In this document: piece after piece, positions 24,475-33,625 of the stretch
Layout: each line of letters begins with the position of its first letter
How positions within the stretch are numbered: position 1 is the first letter of the stretch
DNA from: Umezawaea sp049997955
GTDB lineage: Bacteria; Actinomycetota; Actinomycetes; Mycobacteriales; Pseudonocardiaceae
Reading direction: 5' to 3'
DNA length: 64,000 bases
NCBI GenBank assembly: GCA_049997955.1
Contig: JAEBDY010000002.1
Coordinates: forward strand, 558,001 to 622,000
Notes under the pieces: model-generated
Told to the model about the DNA's origin: nothing
Seen by the model: only the letters and a program-made list of their open reading frames with translations
The model's database searches: none
Translations under genes and position numbers: made by a program

Positions 24475-24579
24475 CACCCCGTTCGCGTCATTGTCTCTAC
24501 TTGTGCCCGCTATTTGTCAAGGCAGGAAAGATGCCTTGACAAACGGCCGGCACAAGTGAGGGCGCTTCGGATCGGGGTG
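24475..24579 (+). repeat. palindromic intergenic element, copy c (forward, imperfect stem)
   Basis: 105 bp. Stem 24499-24523 with 24533-24557, 22 of 25 positions paired; the three mismatches are all in the variable outer stem, so this copy is decaying. Loop AGGAAAGAT, differing in one base from the other forward copies. Terminal CACCCCG and CGGGGTG and the right flank GCGCTTCGGATCGGGG are conserved. Lies between the convergent GH92 gene and the gene at 24809. Confidence 0.82.
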
Positions 24580-24808
24580 GCGCGGGGGGTCTGGGTGGCG
24601 GAAGGGTTGCGTGCTCTTGTTTGGGAAAGCCCTGGCGCGCTGTTGGTTGGGTGTTTGGCCAACTGGGCGGGTTGGGTGCTTTGTCGGGAAGCCCTTCCTC
24701 CCGCTTTGCCGTAAGCGGGAGTGGTCACCTGGGTGCTGCAAGTGAGGCTCAGAAGCCCGTTGGGACAGGTGGTCCTGGCTGGGCAAGCGCGCGAAACCCT
24801 TGTGGCGT
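24580..24808. other. spacer without recognised feature
   Basis: About 230 bp after element copy c up to the stop codon of the leftward gene at 24809. No credible gene, terminator or repeat seen. Confidence 0.4.
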
Positions 24809-25807
24809 TTAGAGGTACTTGTTCGCCAGTTCCGAGTATTCCTTTTCCACGTCGTCCGCCAGGTAGGCGACGTAGGTCCAGGGGATGTCGTGCACGTGGT
24901 CCCGCATGCCGATCAAGTGGCGCTTTGCCCTTGGGCCGTCGTCCGCCAGTGCGAAAGCAGCGGCGAAGAGGTTGTGGGCCTGCAATGCTCGGGGGTGGGA
25001 CCTTGGTACTGCTATGTCCCACTTGTCTGCCGCCTCGGCGATTTCTGCGTGGACCTTGCCGAAGTAGCGCATTTTCAAGGAGGCGACCTTCAAGGCGCTT
25101 CTTGACTGGACCGCTTCCGCGAAGCGTTCCAGGAAGACCTCGAAGTGGGCCAACGGGAGCATTGCCACCACCGGGTCGCCTGGAGCTGCGGCGTCGACGC
25201 TGCCCTTGGCGAAAGCCATCATCTCCTCGGTGGAGCCGCCCCACTTCGGGGCGAGGATTTGGGCTCTCACCCAGTGGGCCGGGTAGAGGGTTGGGCATCT
25301 TGCGACGATTTCCCGCCAGACCTCGTCCTTCTGTCCACGGTCCACCTGCAAGCCCATGCCCGTGGTCTGGAGCTGGGCCCACGGGACCGCGTCGCGCGGC
25401 AGGAGGTTCGCCGCCTCGTGCAGCGGGGCCACCGCCTTGCGCAAGGTCGCGAAGAACATCTTGAAGCGGTCCTCGCCGATGTCGTCGGCACGGCCGTTGC
25501 CCCTCACGGCCCACGCCTCGCCGATGAACGACGCGCCCGCCAACAACCAGAGGTCGGGGTCGGTGGCGCCCTTGGCCAGTTCCAGCAGCTCGTCGGCGTG
25601 GCCGACCGCGTGGTCGCGCAGGACCTCCAGGCGCAGCGCGCGCAGCTCCGGCTGGTCGCGGCACTCGGCGAGCACGGTCGTGGCCGCGCGCAGGTGGCCC
25701 GCGTCCATCTCCTCGGCCGCGATGTCCACGATCGGGTCGTCGTAGGTGTGATCCCTGATCACTTCGCGGGCGACCGCCACCGGGCGCTTCCTTCGAAAGA
25801 TCCCCAC
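24809..25807 (-). CDS. conserved hypothetical helical protein
   Basis: 332 residues, soluble, mostly helical, with TPR-like helix pairs: EEMDAGHLRAATTVLAECRDQPELRALRLEVL, then DPDLWLLAGASFIGEAWAVRG, EAANLLPRDAVPWAQLQTTGMGL and ARCPTLYPAHWVRAQILAPKWGG. No catalytic signature and no signal peptide. I recognise the general look of an actinobacterial protein family but no named function. Start ATG 25807 gives the basic N-terminus MGIFRRKRP. Confidence 0.75.
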   Translation of the reverse strand: MGIFRRKRPVAVAREVIRDHTYDDPIVDIAAEEMDAGHLRAATTVLAECRDQPELRALRLEVLRDHAVGHADELLELAKGATDPDLWLLAGASFIGEAWAVRGNGRADDIGEDRFKMFFATLRKAVAPLHEAANLLPRDAVPWAQLQTTGMGLQVDRGQKDEVWREIVARCPTLYPAHWVRAQILAPKWGGSTEEMMAFAKGSVDAAAPGDPVVAMLPLAHFEVFLERFAEAVQSRSALKVASLKMRYFGKVHAEIAEAADKWDIAVPRSHPRALQAHNLFAAAFALADDGPRAKRHLIGMRDHVHDIPWTYVAYLADDVEKEYSELANKYL

Positions 25808-25961
25808 CCCACGACAGTACTTACCCGTGGGCCGGCTGCCCAGAACGTCTCAGTGGGAAATGGCGTAGTCCTTCGGGGGTACCGGTCTTTCTACCTTTGG
25901 TGGTTGTGGCCGACCTCACCACACAGGTGAAGTGGAGGCTCGCACGTTCTGAGGGGGATGA

Positions 25962-27545
25962 ATGCGAAAAACACCACTACTGGTGGTCGCGCTGATCGGT
26001 GCGCTGGCAGGCGGAAGCCTGCCGGCGCAGGCGCGAGAAGCACGAGAAACGCCGGTTCCGGACAGGTACCTGGCGCAGCGGATCGAGTGGAAGCCCTGCT
26101 TCGACCCGGCGAACCCGCCGGAAGGACTGCCGCCGGGCGGCGAACGGCTGGAGTGCGGCAGCTACCTGGCTCCGCAGGACTGGCGGCGCGCGGCGCGGGG
26201 CAAGGACATCACAATCGCCGTGAGCAGGCTGCGGCCGGTGAGCGGTGAGGCCGAGGGCAGCGTCCTGACGAACCCCGGTGGACCGGGCGGCCCTGGGCGG
26301 ACGTTCCCGCTGACGTTCCTGAACCAGGCGAAGCTGCTGGCGAACCAGGAGATCATCGGCATCGACGTGCGCGGCACCGGTGAGAGCACCAACGTCACGT
26401 GCGGCGACTACAACTGGCTCGGGCTCGCCGACCCGCGCGACCGCAGCCGCGAGAACGTGAAGCTGCTGTTCGACACCGCCGAGCAGCAGGCACGGGCGTG
26501 CCAGGCCAGCTCCGGGGAGTTCGGCGAGGTCGTCAACACCGAGCAGACCGTTCGGGACCTGGACCTGCTGCGGCACCTGCTCGGCCGCGAGAAGATCAAC
26601 TGGGTCGGGTACTCCGGCGGCAGCTGGATGGGCGCCTACTACGCCACGTACTTCCCGCACCGCGTCGGCAAGTTCGTGATCGACTCGAACACCGAGTTCA
26701 CGTCGACGTTCCAGACGATCTTCGGCGCGTTCGGCATGGGCTTCGAACGCCGCTTCCGCGTCGACTTCCTGCCGTGGGTGGCCAAGTACGACTCGCTCTA
26801 CCACCTCGGCACGACCGCCGAAGAGGTCCGGCTGAACTACGAGGCCGTCCGCGCCGGGCTCGCCGCGAACCCGCTGCCGCTCCCGGACGGCACCCAGCTC
26901 ACCGCGACGCTGTTCGACCTGTTCCTGGTCCAGGTGCAGTACTCCAAGCAGTCGTTCCAGATCGGCGCCGAGCAGTTCTCGCAGATCCGGCAGATCGTGG
27001 TGGACCAGCAGGGCTCGGCCGCCGCGCTGGGCCGGTTCGCGGACGCGGCGAACGGCACGCTGCACGCGGTCATCTGCAACGACACGCCGTTCCGCGGTGA
27101 CCGCGACTACCTGGTCCGCGAGTCGGCACGACTGGGCAAGCAGTACCCGCTGGTCGGCCACTACCTGGTCGCCGCGCCCTGCGCGTTCTGGGACCGGCCG
27201 CCGCTCCGGCTCAAGACGCCGACCGGGCGCGGTGTGCCGCCGATCCTGATGGTGCAGTCCGTCCGCGACCCGGCCACGCCGCTGGAGGGGGCGCAGCGGG
27301 CGCACCGGAAGTTCGCCGGGTCCCGGATGCTGACCGTCACCGACGAGGGCGACCACGGCGTCTACGCGTTCGGCAACGCGTGCGTGGACGACGTCGTGGA
27401 GTCGTTCATCGTCGACGACGTGGTGCCGCCACGTGACCTCACGTGCGCGGGCATGCCGCTGCCGGAACCCTCGGCCGGGCTGTCGGCGCAGTCCGCCCAG
27501 CAGGTGGGCAACCCGCTGCGGAAGTACGCGGACCTGCTCGGGTAG
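25962..27545 (+). CDS. secreted alpha/beta-hydrolase peptidase (tripeptidyl aminopeptidase type)
   Basis: 527 residues with a signal peptide (MRKTPLLVVALIGALAGGSLPAQA). Alpha/beta-hydrolase of the Tap/SlpD-like group that removes N-terminal tripeptides from proteins outside the cell. Oxyanion region LTNPGGPGGPG (about 102-112), nucleophile elbow GYSGGS with Ser218, acid in VRDPATPLEGA, and His in TDEGDHGVYA; a C-terminal TAP-like domain contains these last two. All catalytic residues are present. It stands alone and is followed by a bidirectional terminator. Confidence 0.92.
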   Translation: MRKTPLLVVALIGALAGGSLPAQAREARETPVPDRYLAQRIEWKPCFDPANPPEGLPPGGERLECGSYLAPQDWRRAARGKDITIAVSRLRPVSGEAEGSVLTNPGGPGGPGRTFPLTFLNQAKLLANQEIIGIDVRGTGESTNVTCGDYNWLGLADPRDRSRENVKLLFDTAEQQARACQASSGEFGEVVNTEQTVRDLDLLRHLLGREKINWVGYSGGSWMGAYYATYFPHRVGKFVIDSNTEFTSTFQTIFGAFGMGFERRFRVDFLPWVAKYDSLYHLGTTAEEVRLNYEAVRAGLAANPLPLPDGTQLTATLFDLFLVQVQYSKQSFQIGAEQFSQIRQIVVDQQGSAAALGRFADAANGTLHAVICNDTPFRGDRDYLVRESARLGKQYPLVGHYLVAAPCAFWDRPPLRLKTPTGRGVPPILMVQSVRDPATPLEGAQRAHRKFAGSRMLTVTDEGDHGVYAFGNACVDDVVESFIVDDVVPPRDLTCAGMPLPEPSAGLSAQSAQQVGNPLRKYADLLG

Positions 27546-27550
27546 GTCGA

Positions 27551-27583
27551 ACGAGGGGACCTCGGCCGCCGGGGTCCCCTCGT
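27551..27583. terminator. bidirectional terminator
   Basis: ACGAGGGGACC (27551-27561) pairs with GGTCCCCTCGT (27573-27583), 11 bp perfect, between the convergent peptidase and amidohydrolase genes. Confidence 0.75.
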
Positions 27584-27587
27584 CCGG

Positions 27588-29606
27588 TCAGTGGCAGTGG
27601 TGCACCGACCACTCCGGTTCGCCGTGCCACCAGAACAGGCCGGGGTCGGCGCTCGGGTAGTCCGGGGCGGTGGCCCCGGTGGTCCGCGTGAACGCGGTGG
27701 CGAACGGCCCGGCCAGGTCGGCGACCTGGTGGACCACGCCGCCCGTCACGACCACCCGGACCGCGGCAGCGGCGGTGATGTCGGTGAGCGGATCGCCCTG
27801 CACGGCGATGAGGTCCGCGAGCCTGCCGGGCTCGACGGTCCCCAACCGGTCGGCGAGACCGAGCCACCTGGCCGGGTTGCGGGTGGCGGTGGTGAGGGCC
27901 TCGTGCGGGGTGAAGCCGTGGCGGGCCATGGCGCGCAGGTTCTGGTGCAGGCTCAGCGCTACGTCGTCCAGCGGGGCGTCGGTGCCGGAGACGACGAAGC
28001 CGCCGCCGCGGTGGACGGCCGGCAGCATCGCCACCCAGCCGGGCAGCGCGGCTCGCGACAGCTCGTTGGCCGGGGTGTCCTTGGCGGCGTCGGCGACCTT
28101 CTGCGCGAGCCTGGCGTACTCCCACGGCGGCAGCAGGGCCCTGGTGCGCGGGTCGTCGAGCAGCGAGCGGTCGTCGGCGTGGAGGATCGCGGAGTGGAAC
28201 AGGGTCGGCGTGACCGACATGCCCGATGCGGCGAACAGGCCGGTGACGTCCTGGTAGCTGCGGCCGAGCCTGCTGGTGGTGTGCGAGCAGCCGAGCCGGT
28301 TGGTGGCGCCGATGTGCTCCATGCCGTCCATGCCGACGTTGACCGCCGGGTACAGGTAGTGGGAGCTGAGCGGCATCCCCTTGCGGTGGGCCAGGTCCAC
28401 CACCTCGCACTGGGACGCGACCGGGAGGCGGACGTAGGTCTTGACCATGTCGCAGTCCAGCTCCACGGCCCGTGACAGCTCCAGCGCGAGCTGGTCCTCG
28501 CCGCGGGTGGGGCGCATGAAGTTGTAGTAGACCCGGCCGCCGTCCACGGCCTCGCCGGTGGCGAAGAACCGCGGGCCGACGCGCTCGCCCGCGTCGAGCG
28601 CCTCCCTGGTCTCCAGCATCTGGTACGCCGGGTCGCCGGGCGAGCCGTGGTCGTGACGCCGTAGGACAGCCACAGCCTGCCCTGGCGGTCGCCCCACTGC
28701 CGTCCGCGCAGGTGCCAGTGGTTGTGCGGGTCGATCAGGCCGGGCATCACGGTGAGGCCGGAAGCGTCCACGACGGACAACCCCGGCCAGTCGCGGCGGT
28801 CGTGCACGCCGACGATCCGGTCGCCGTCGAGCACGACGTCCGCGTCGCGGCGCAGGGTCCGGCTCCGGCCGTCCCACAGCGCGCCCGCCCGCACGACGGT
28901 CCGGTCGCGTCGAACGGCACCGGGGTCTTGGCGCCGGTGCCGAGGTCGCGGGTGCGGAGGCCGCCGTCGGCGGTGTAGAGGATCGTGCTCGCGCCGATCC
29001 ACTCGACCGGGAAGCCGAACAGGTCCTCGGCCTCCGTCACGACCCGGCCGCCGACGACGATCTCCGTCACGGCGCCGCGCAGGGAGGTGTAGGTCAGCGC
29101 GCCGTCCGGCGCGAAGCCCGGCCCGAACAGGCGGGTGTCCGCGACCGGCTCGACCAGCCGTTGCCTGCCGCCCGCGAGGCCGACGGCGTCGATCGCGGTG
29201 CCGTCGACCGTGCACACGACCCGGCTGCCGTCCGGCGCCCAGTTCGGCTCGCCCTCGTCGGCGTCGGTGCTGGTCAGCTGGGTCTGCTGCCCGGTGCGCA
29301 GGTCAAGCACCCAGAGGTTGCAGCTGCCGCCGACGTCGCGGCCGAACACGATCCGCGTGCCGTCCGGCGAGAACCGGGGCTCGCGGTGGTCGTGGAGTCC
29401 GGTGGTCAACCGGCGGAGGCCGCCGCCGTCCACGCCGATGGTCCACAGGTGGTAGTTGCCGTCGCGGTAGGACTGGAAGACCAGCGTCTTCGAAGGTGGC
29501 CGCCCGCCGCCGCCGCGGCTGGCGTGCCGACGAGCGTGGCGCCGCCGAGCACGGCCGCGCCGCGGAACAGGTCGCGCCTGCTCAGGCCGGTGCGACCAGA
29601 CTCCAT
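27588..29606 (-). pseudogene. Tat-exported beta-propeller/amidohydrolase with three frame breaks
   Basis: Reading leftward from ATG 29606: a Tat signal (LSRRDLFRGAAVLGGATLV) in one frame. After a break near 29500 follows a TolB-like propeller (KTLVFQSYRDGNYHLWTIGVDGG, then FSPDGTRIVFGRD). After a second break near 28916 comes the amidohydrolase start (VVRAGALWDGRSR, then GLTVMPGLIDPHNHWH with metal-binding HNHWH). After a third near 28653 comes the rest (GSPGDPAYQMLETREAL, SSHYLYPAVNVGMDGMEHIGATNR, FVVSGTDAPLDD) to stop 27588. The second and third breaks are each repaired by adding a single C. Either a recent pseudogene or base-call errors in C runs; if repaired it would encode a secreted imidazolonepropionase-like hydrolase. 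Confidence 0.8.
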
Positions 29607-29683
29607 GTCAGTCCCCCGAGGACGAGCGATGGTGATCCACCGCCACCGCACTCAGGGTGACATGTCATCGTGACAGTGTTCTC

Positions 29684-30340
29684 CTACAGGGTGGAATGCG
29701 ACCCGTTGTCCCGGCGGCGGGCCGCGTACACGCCCGCCTCGGTGCGGCGGTCGAAACCCAGCTTGTGCAGCAGCGACGACACGTAGTTCTTCACGGTCTT
29801 CTCCGCCAGGTACAGCCGGTGCGCGATCTGCCGGTTCGTCAGGCCCTCGGCGATCAGGTCCAGGATCCGCCGCTCCTGCGGGCTCAGCGTCGCGTACCGC
29901 GGGTCCTCCTCCGGCCCGCTGCGCAGCCGTTGCAGCACGGTCGCGGTCACGCCCGCGTGCAGCAGCGACCCGCCCGCGGCCAGCGTGCGGACGGCGGCCA
30001 CCAGGTCGTTGCCGGACACCTGCTTGAGCATGTACCCGGCCGCGCCCGCCATGATCGCGCCGAACAGCGCCTCGTCGTCGGAGTACGAGGTGAGCATCAG
30101 GCACGCGGGCGGTGGCTGCGTGGTCGACCGGATCTCCCGGCACACGGTCACGCCGTTGCCGTCCGGCAGCCGCACGTCGATGATCACCACGTCCGGTTTC
30201 AGGACCGGGGCCGCGGCGACGGCGGCGGCGGCCGTGTCCGCCTCGCCCACCACGGTGACGTCGGCCTCGACCGCCAGCAGTTGTTGCAGGCCGCGGCGCA
30301 CGATCTCGTGATCGTCCACCAGCAGCACGGTGATCGCCAT
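29684..30340 (-). CDS. NarL/LuxR-type response regulator (DevR-like)
   Basis: 218 residues from ATG 30340. Receiver domain MAITVLLVDDHEIVRRGLQQLL with phospho-acceptor Asp55 in VVIIDVRLPDG and Lys in YMLKQVSG; C-terminal LuxR helix-turn-helix LSPQERRILDLIAEGLTNRQIAHRLYLAEKTVKNYVSSLLHKLG (about 150-195). This order and the AEKTVKNYVSSLL phrase are characteristic of DevR/DosR relatives. It follows its partner kinase by 8 bp in the same leftward unit. Confidence 0.93.
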   Translation of the reverse strand: MAITVLLVDDHEIVRRGLQQLLAVEADVTVVGEADTAAAAVAAAPVLKPDVVIIDVRLPDGNGVTVCREIRSTTQPPPACLMLTSYSDDEALFGAIMAGAAGYMLKQVSGNDLVAAVRTLAAGGSLLHAGVTATVLQRLRSGPEEDPRYATLSPQERRILDLIAEGLTNRQIAHRLYLAEKTVKNYVSSLLHKLGFDRRTEAGVYAARRRDNGSHSTL

Positions 30341-30348
30341 TCCGCCTC

Positions 30349-32022
30349 CTAGCCGAAGTCGTGGTGCTGGACCAGGGGAACCGACCAGACCACGGACACA
30401 CCCTGGCCCGGTTCGGAGTCGACCGCACACCGACCGGACCACCGGTCGGCGCGCGCGGACATGTTCACCAGTCCACCGCTGTGCCGGACCTGGCGTTCGG
30501 GCAGGCCCTTCCCGTTGTCGCGCACGACGAGCTCCAACGACGTCCCCGCGCGGTCGACCACGACGGAGACGGACACGGAGGTCGCGCCCGCGTGCCTCGC
30601 GGCGTTGGCCAGCGCTTCCCGCAGGCTCGCCAGCAGGTCGGGCCGCACCGGGTCCGGCACGACCGAGTCGAGCGGCCCGTCCAGCGCCACGGTCGGCTCG
30701 AACCCCAGCAGCCGGGCCGACTCCCGCACCGCCCGCAGCAGCTGGCCGCGCAGGCTGATGCCACCGCTGGGCGGCTCGTGCAGCGAGAAGATGGTCCGCC
30801 GGATCTCGCGGATGGTGTGGTCGACCTCCTCGATGAACCCGGCCAGCCGGGCCGCGACCATCGGCTGGCGCACCGAGCCGTTGAGGCCCTGCAAGCCCAG
30901 TCCCAGCCCGAACAGCCGCTGGATCACCAGGTCGTGCAGGTCGCGGGCGATGCGGTCGCGGTCCTCCAGGATCGCCAGCCGCCTGCTGTCCTCCTGCGCG
31001 CGGGTGAACTCCAGCACCAGCGCGGCCTGCGAGGCGAACGACTCGACCAGCTCCACGTCGGCGGCGTCGAACGGGTGGTGCCCGCGCGGACGGGCCACCA
31101 TCAGGACGCCGAGCACGCGGTCCCCCGCGGCCATCGGCACCAGCACGATCGGCCCGATCCGGCCGAAGTCCTCGACCAGGCCCGGGTTGACGTCCTCCGG
31201 CCACGGCGCGACCTGCACCAGCTCGTCGATCACCTTCGCCTTGCCGCTGGTGAAGACCTCCCACGCGGACGCGGTGCCCGGCACGGTGAAGCCCTTCGCG
31301 TGCCTGCCGAGGATCCCGTCCACGACCTCCAGCACCAGTTCGCCCCGGTGGTCCGGCAGGACGAGCACGGCCACGATCCCGTCCGCGGCGCCGCGGGCCT
31401 GCGCGGCCACCTGGTTGAGCGCGTCCCCGCCGGAGATGCCGGTGAGCAGCGTGAGCGTTACCTCGTTCGACGCGCGGTACCACACCTCGCGCTGCCGGGT
31501 CTGCTCGTAGAGGCGGGCGTTCTCGATCGCGATGCCCGCGGCCGCGGCGACGGTGGTGACGATCTCGATGTCCACCTCGGTGAACTCGCCGCCGCCCTCC
31601 TTGTCGGTCAGGTAGAGGTTGCCGAACACCTCGCCGCGGACGTGCACGGGCAGCCGCAGGTAGGTGCCGATCGGGCCCGCGTCGGCGCAGGAGTCCAGCT
31701 CGGGGCGCACCCGCGGGAGCGCGTCGCGGTCCACGCCGGTGTCGCCGTCGGTGCCGACGTAGGTGAACTCCAGCAGGCGGCGGTTCGGGCTGACCACGGT
31801 GAGCGCGCCGTACTGGGCCCCGACCAGGCTGCACGAGGACTCGACCACCCGGCGCAGCACGTCGGGGAGGGACAGATCGCTCGCCAACGAGACGACCGCG
31901 CTGAGCAACAGGTGCAGCCGTTCCTGCGAGACCAACGCCTCGGTCGTGCGTTCGGTCAGCTGCCGCAGAAGGCCGTCCAGTCGCAGTGCGTGCGAACCGC
32001 CCGAACTGACCACGTGACCCAT
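30349..32022 (-). CDS. two-GAF sensor histidine kinase (DevS/DosT-like) lacking the usual haem segment
   Basis: 557 residues, soluble. GAF-A (about 50-172: YGALTVVSPNRRLLEFTYVG, then PVHVRGEVFGNLYLTDK), GAF-B (about 195-340), dimerisation/phospho-acceptor DRDRIARDLHDLVIQRLFGLGL with His363, and HATPase with LREALANAARHAGAT, DNGKGLP and GGLVNMSARADRW. In DevS/DosT, GAF-A holds haem through a His in a segment just before the GVPVRVRGEVFGNLYLTEK strand. Here that segment is about 25 residues shorter and reads PIGTYLRLPV, without His. It may therefore sense something other than haem-bound gas. Operon with the DevR-like regulator. Confidence 0.9.
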   Translation of the reverse strand: MGHVVSSGGSHALRLDGLLRQLTERTTEALVSQERLHLLLSAVVSLASDLSLPDVLRRVVESSCSLVGAQYGALTVVSPNRRLLEFTYVGTDGDTGVDRDALPRVRPELDSCADAGPIGTYLRLPVHVRGEVFGNLYLTDKEGGGEFTEVDIEIVTTVAAAAGIAIENARLYEQTRQREVWYRASNEVTLTLLTGISGGDALNQVAAQARGAADGIVAVLVLPDHRGELVLEVVDGILGRHAKGFTVPGTASAWEVFTSGKAKVIDELVQVAPWPEDVNPGLVEDFGRIGPIVLVPMAAGDRVLGVLMVARPRGHHPFDAADVELVESFASQAALVLEFTRAQEDSRRLAILEDRDRIARDLHDLVIQRLFGLGLGLQGLNGSVRQPMVAARLAGFIEEVDHTIREIRRTIFSLHEPPSGGISLRGQLLRAVRESARLLGFEPTVALDGPLDSVVPDPVRPDLLASLREALANAARHAGATSVSVSVVVDRAGTSLELVVRDNGKGLPERQVRHSGGLVNMSARADRWSGRCAVDSEPGQGVSVVWSVPLVQHHDFG

Positions 32023-32097
32023 CCCTTTCGTGGGGACGTGGACGAGGGTAACTCCCCTCCGTAGTCAGCGGGAGTGCCGTGCCCCTGTCTTCGGAAG

Positions 32098-32538
32098 TCA
32101 CCCCAGACGAGGCATCGGGATCCGGGTACCCGTCACGACCTCGATCGTGATCACCAGGTAGCGGTCCGTCACGCCCTCGCCGCGGGACGGCAGCCGCAGC
32201 TCGGCCAACCGCCCCAGCCACTCCCGATCACGAACCTCGTGGGCGTGGCCGACGACCGTGACGGTCCACCCCTCGCGCAGGTCGTGGGCGAGGTTGTCGA
32301 TCTCGAACGCCACGATCCCGTCACCGGCGGCGAGCGCCGGGCTGCCCTCGGCCAGCCGCACGACCACACCCCCGTCGTGCAGCGCGAACGCCACCGGCTG
32401 CACCGCGGGCAGGGCCCGGTCGGTGAACACCAGCCTGCCGATGGCGACCGAGGCGAGGAGGTCGAGGCAGTCCTGGCGGGAGAGCACTTCCAGGCCTGCG
32501 GAATCCACGCCTGCGGAGTCCACGAAAGCACCTTTCAA
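32098..32538 (-). CDS. PPOX-type flavin/F420-binding protein
   Basis: 146 residues. Split-barrel fold of the pyridoxamine-5'-phosphate-oxidase-like group: LSRQDCLDLLASVAIGRLVFTDRALPAVQPVAFALHDGGVVVRL, then DNLAHDLREGWTVTVVGHAHEV. Members bind FMN or F420 and are common in DevR/DosR regulons, which suits the neighbouring two-component pair. Upstream, GGGTCGGAAGGCCC (32589-32602) weakly resembles a DevR-type box. Transcribed leftward ahead of devS but separated by 75 bp. Confidence 0.85.
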   Translation of the reverse strand: MKGAFVDSAGVDSAGLEVLSRQDCLDLLASVAIGRLVFTDRALPAVQPVAFALHDGGVVVRLAEGSPALAAGDGIVAFEIDNLAHDLREGWTVTVVGHAHEVRDREWLGRLAELRLPSRGEGVTDRYLVITIEVVTGTRIPMPRLG

Positions 32539-32588
32539 CGGGGGTGAGCGCGAACCACAACGGTCGGCCGTCCACCCGTCGTTGCCTA

Positions 32589-32602
32589 GGGTCGGAAGGC
32601 CC
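32589..32602. promoter_or_regulatory. weak DevR/DosR-box-like sequence
   Basis: GGGTCGGAAGGCCC, 51 bp upstream of the PPOX start. The G-rich/C-rich halves around a purine centre recall DosR boxes, but this is a by-eye resemblance in G+C-rich DNA. Confidence 0.25.
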
Positions 32603-32605
32603 GCC

Positions 32606-33571
32606 CTACGTTTGCAACCCCTCGATCAGGTGATCGGCGGCGGCGTAGGGATCGAGTTCCCCGATGGACACGCGCTTCGCGAGCTGCTCCAGCGCCACCC
32701 CGCCGCGCAGGTCGCCGATGCGCGAGCGGAGCCGGGCGACCGCGATGGCCTCGACCTCGCTCGACGCCCGGTGGGCACGCCTGCGCTCCAGTTCGCCGTG
32801 CTCGGTCATCCACGCGTGGTGGGCGTCGATCGCCTCGACCAGCTCCGCGACGCCCTCACCCTTGGCGGCGACGGTCTTCACGATCGGGGGACGCCAGGAC
32901 GGGCCCTCGCGGTCGCGCCTGCCCAGCGAGATCATGTACTTGAGGTCGCGCGCGGTCGCGTCGGCGCCGTCGCGGTCGGCCTTGTTCACCACGAACACGT
33001 CCGCGACCTCCAGGATGCCCGCCTTCGCGGCCTGGATGCCGTCACCCATGCCGGGCGCGAGCAGCACCAGCGTGCTGTCCGCGAGCGACACGACCTCCAC
33101 CTCGGACTGGCCGACGCCGACGGTCTCGACCAGCACGACGTCGAACCCGGCCGCGTCGAGCACGCGCAACGCCTGCGGCGTCGCCCAGGACAGGCCGCCG
33201 AGGTGACCGCGCGTGGCCATGGAGCGGATGAACACGCCGGGGTCGGTGGCGTGGTCCTGCATCCGCACCCGGTCGCCCAGCAGCGCGCCGCCGGAGAACG
33301 GCGAGGACGGGTCGACCGCGAGCACACCGACCCGCTTGCCCCGCGCGCGGAACGCCGACACCAGCACGGACGTCGACGTCGACTTGCCGACGCCGGGCGG
33401 ACCGGTCAGGCCGATCACGCGGGCCCGGCCGGTCAGCGGCGCCAACGCCTCGGCGACCTCCCGCAGTTGCGGACTCGCGTCCTCGACCAGCGAGATCAGC
33501 CTGGCGACCGCGCGGGGCTGTCCGTCCCGCGCGCGGTCGACCAGGTCGGATACCTCAACAGTCCGCGTCAC
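32606..33571 (-). CDS. meaB: MeaB-type G-protein chaperone of acyl-CoA mutases
   Basis: 321 residues. G3E-family GTPase that loads and protects the B12 cofactor of methylmalonyl- or isobutyryl-CoA mutase. P-loop GPPGVGKS (57-64), VGVLAVDPSSPFSGGALLGDRVRM, RSMATRGHLGGLS, the switch ETVGVGQSEVEV, and NKAD for base recognition. The C-terminal dimerisation arm is present. No mutase lies next to it; icmA at 13302 is the only candidate partner in the window. Transcribed leftward downstream of the thiolase (54 bp gap), probably as one unit. Confidence 0.94.
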   Translation of the reverse strand: MTRTVEVSDLVDRARDGQPRAVARLISLVEDASPQLREVAEALAPLTGRARVIGLTGPPGVGKSTSTSVLVSAFRARGKRVGVLAVDPSSPFSGGALLGDRVRMQDHATDPGVFIRSMATRGHLGGLSWATPQALRVLDAAGFDVVLVETVGVGQSEVEVVSLADSTLVLLAPGMGDGIQAAKAGILEVADVFVVNKADRDGADATARDLKYMISLGRRDREGPSWRPPIVKTVAAKGEGVAELVEAIDAHHAWMTEHGELERRRAHRASSEVEAIAVARLRSRIGDLRGGVALEQLAKRVSIGELDPYAAADHLIEGLQT

Positions 33572-33625
33572 ACCCCGACCTTAGAACGCCCGGCTCGACC
33601 ACTCATCGCGCGTGCGACCCGGAAA

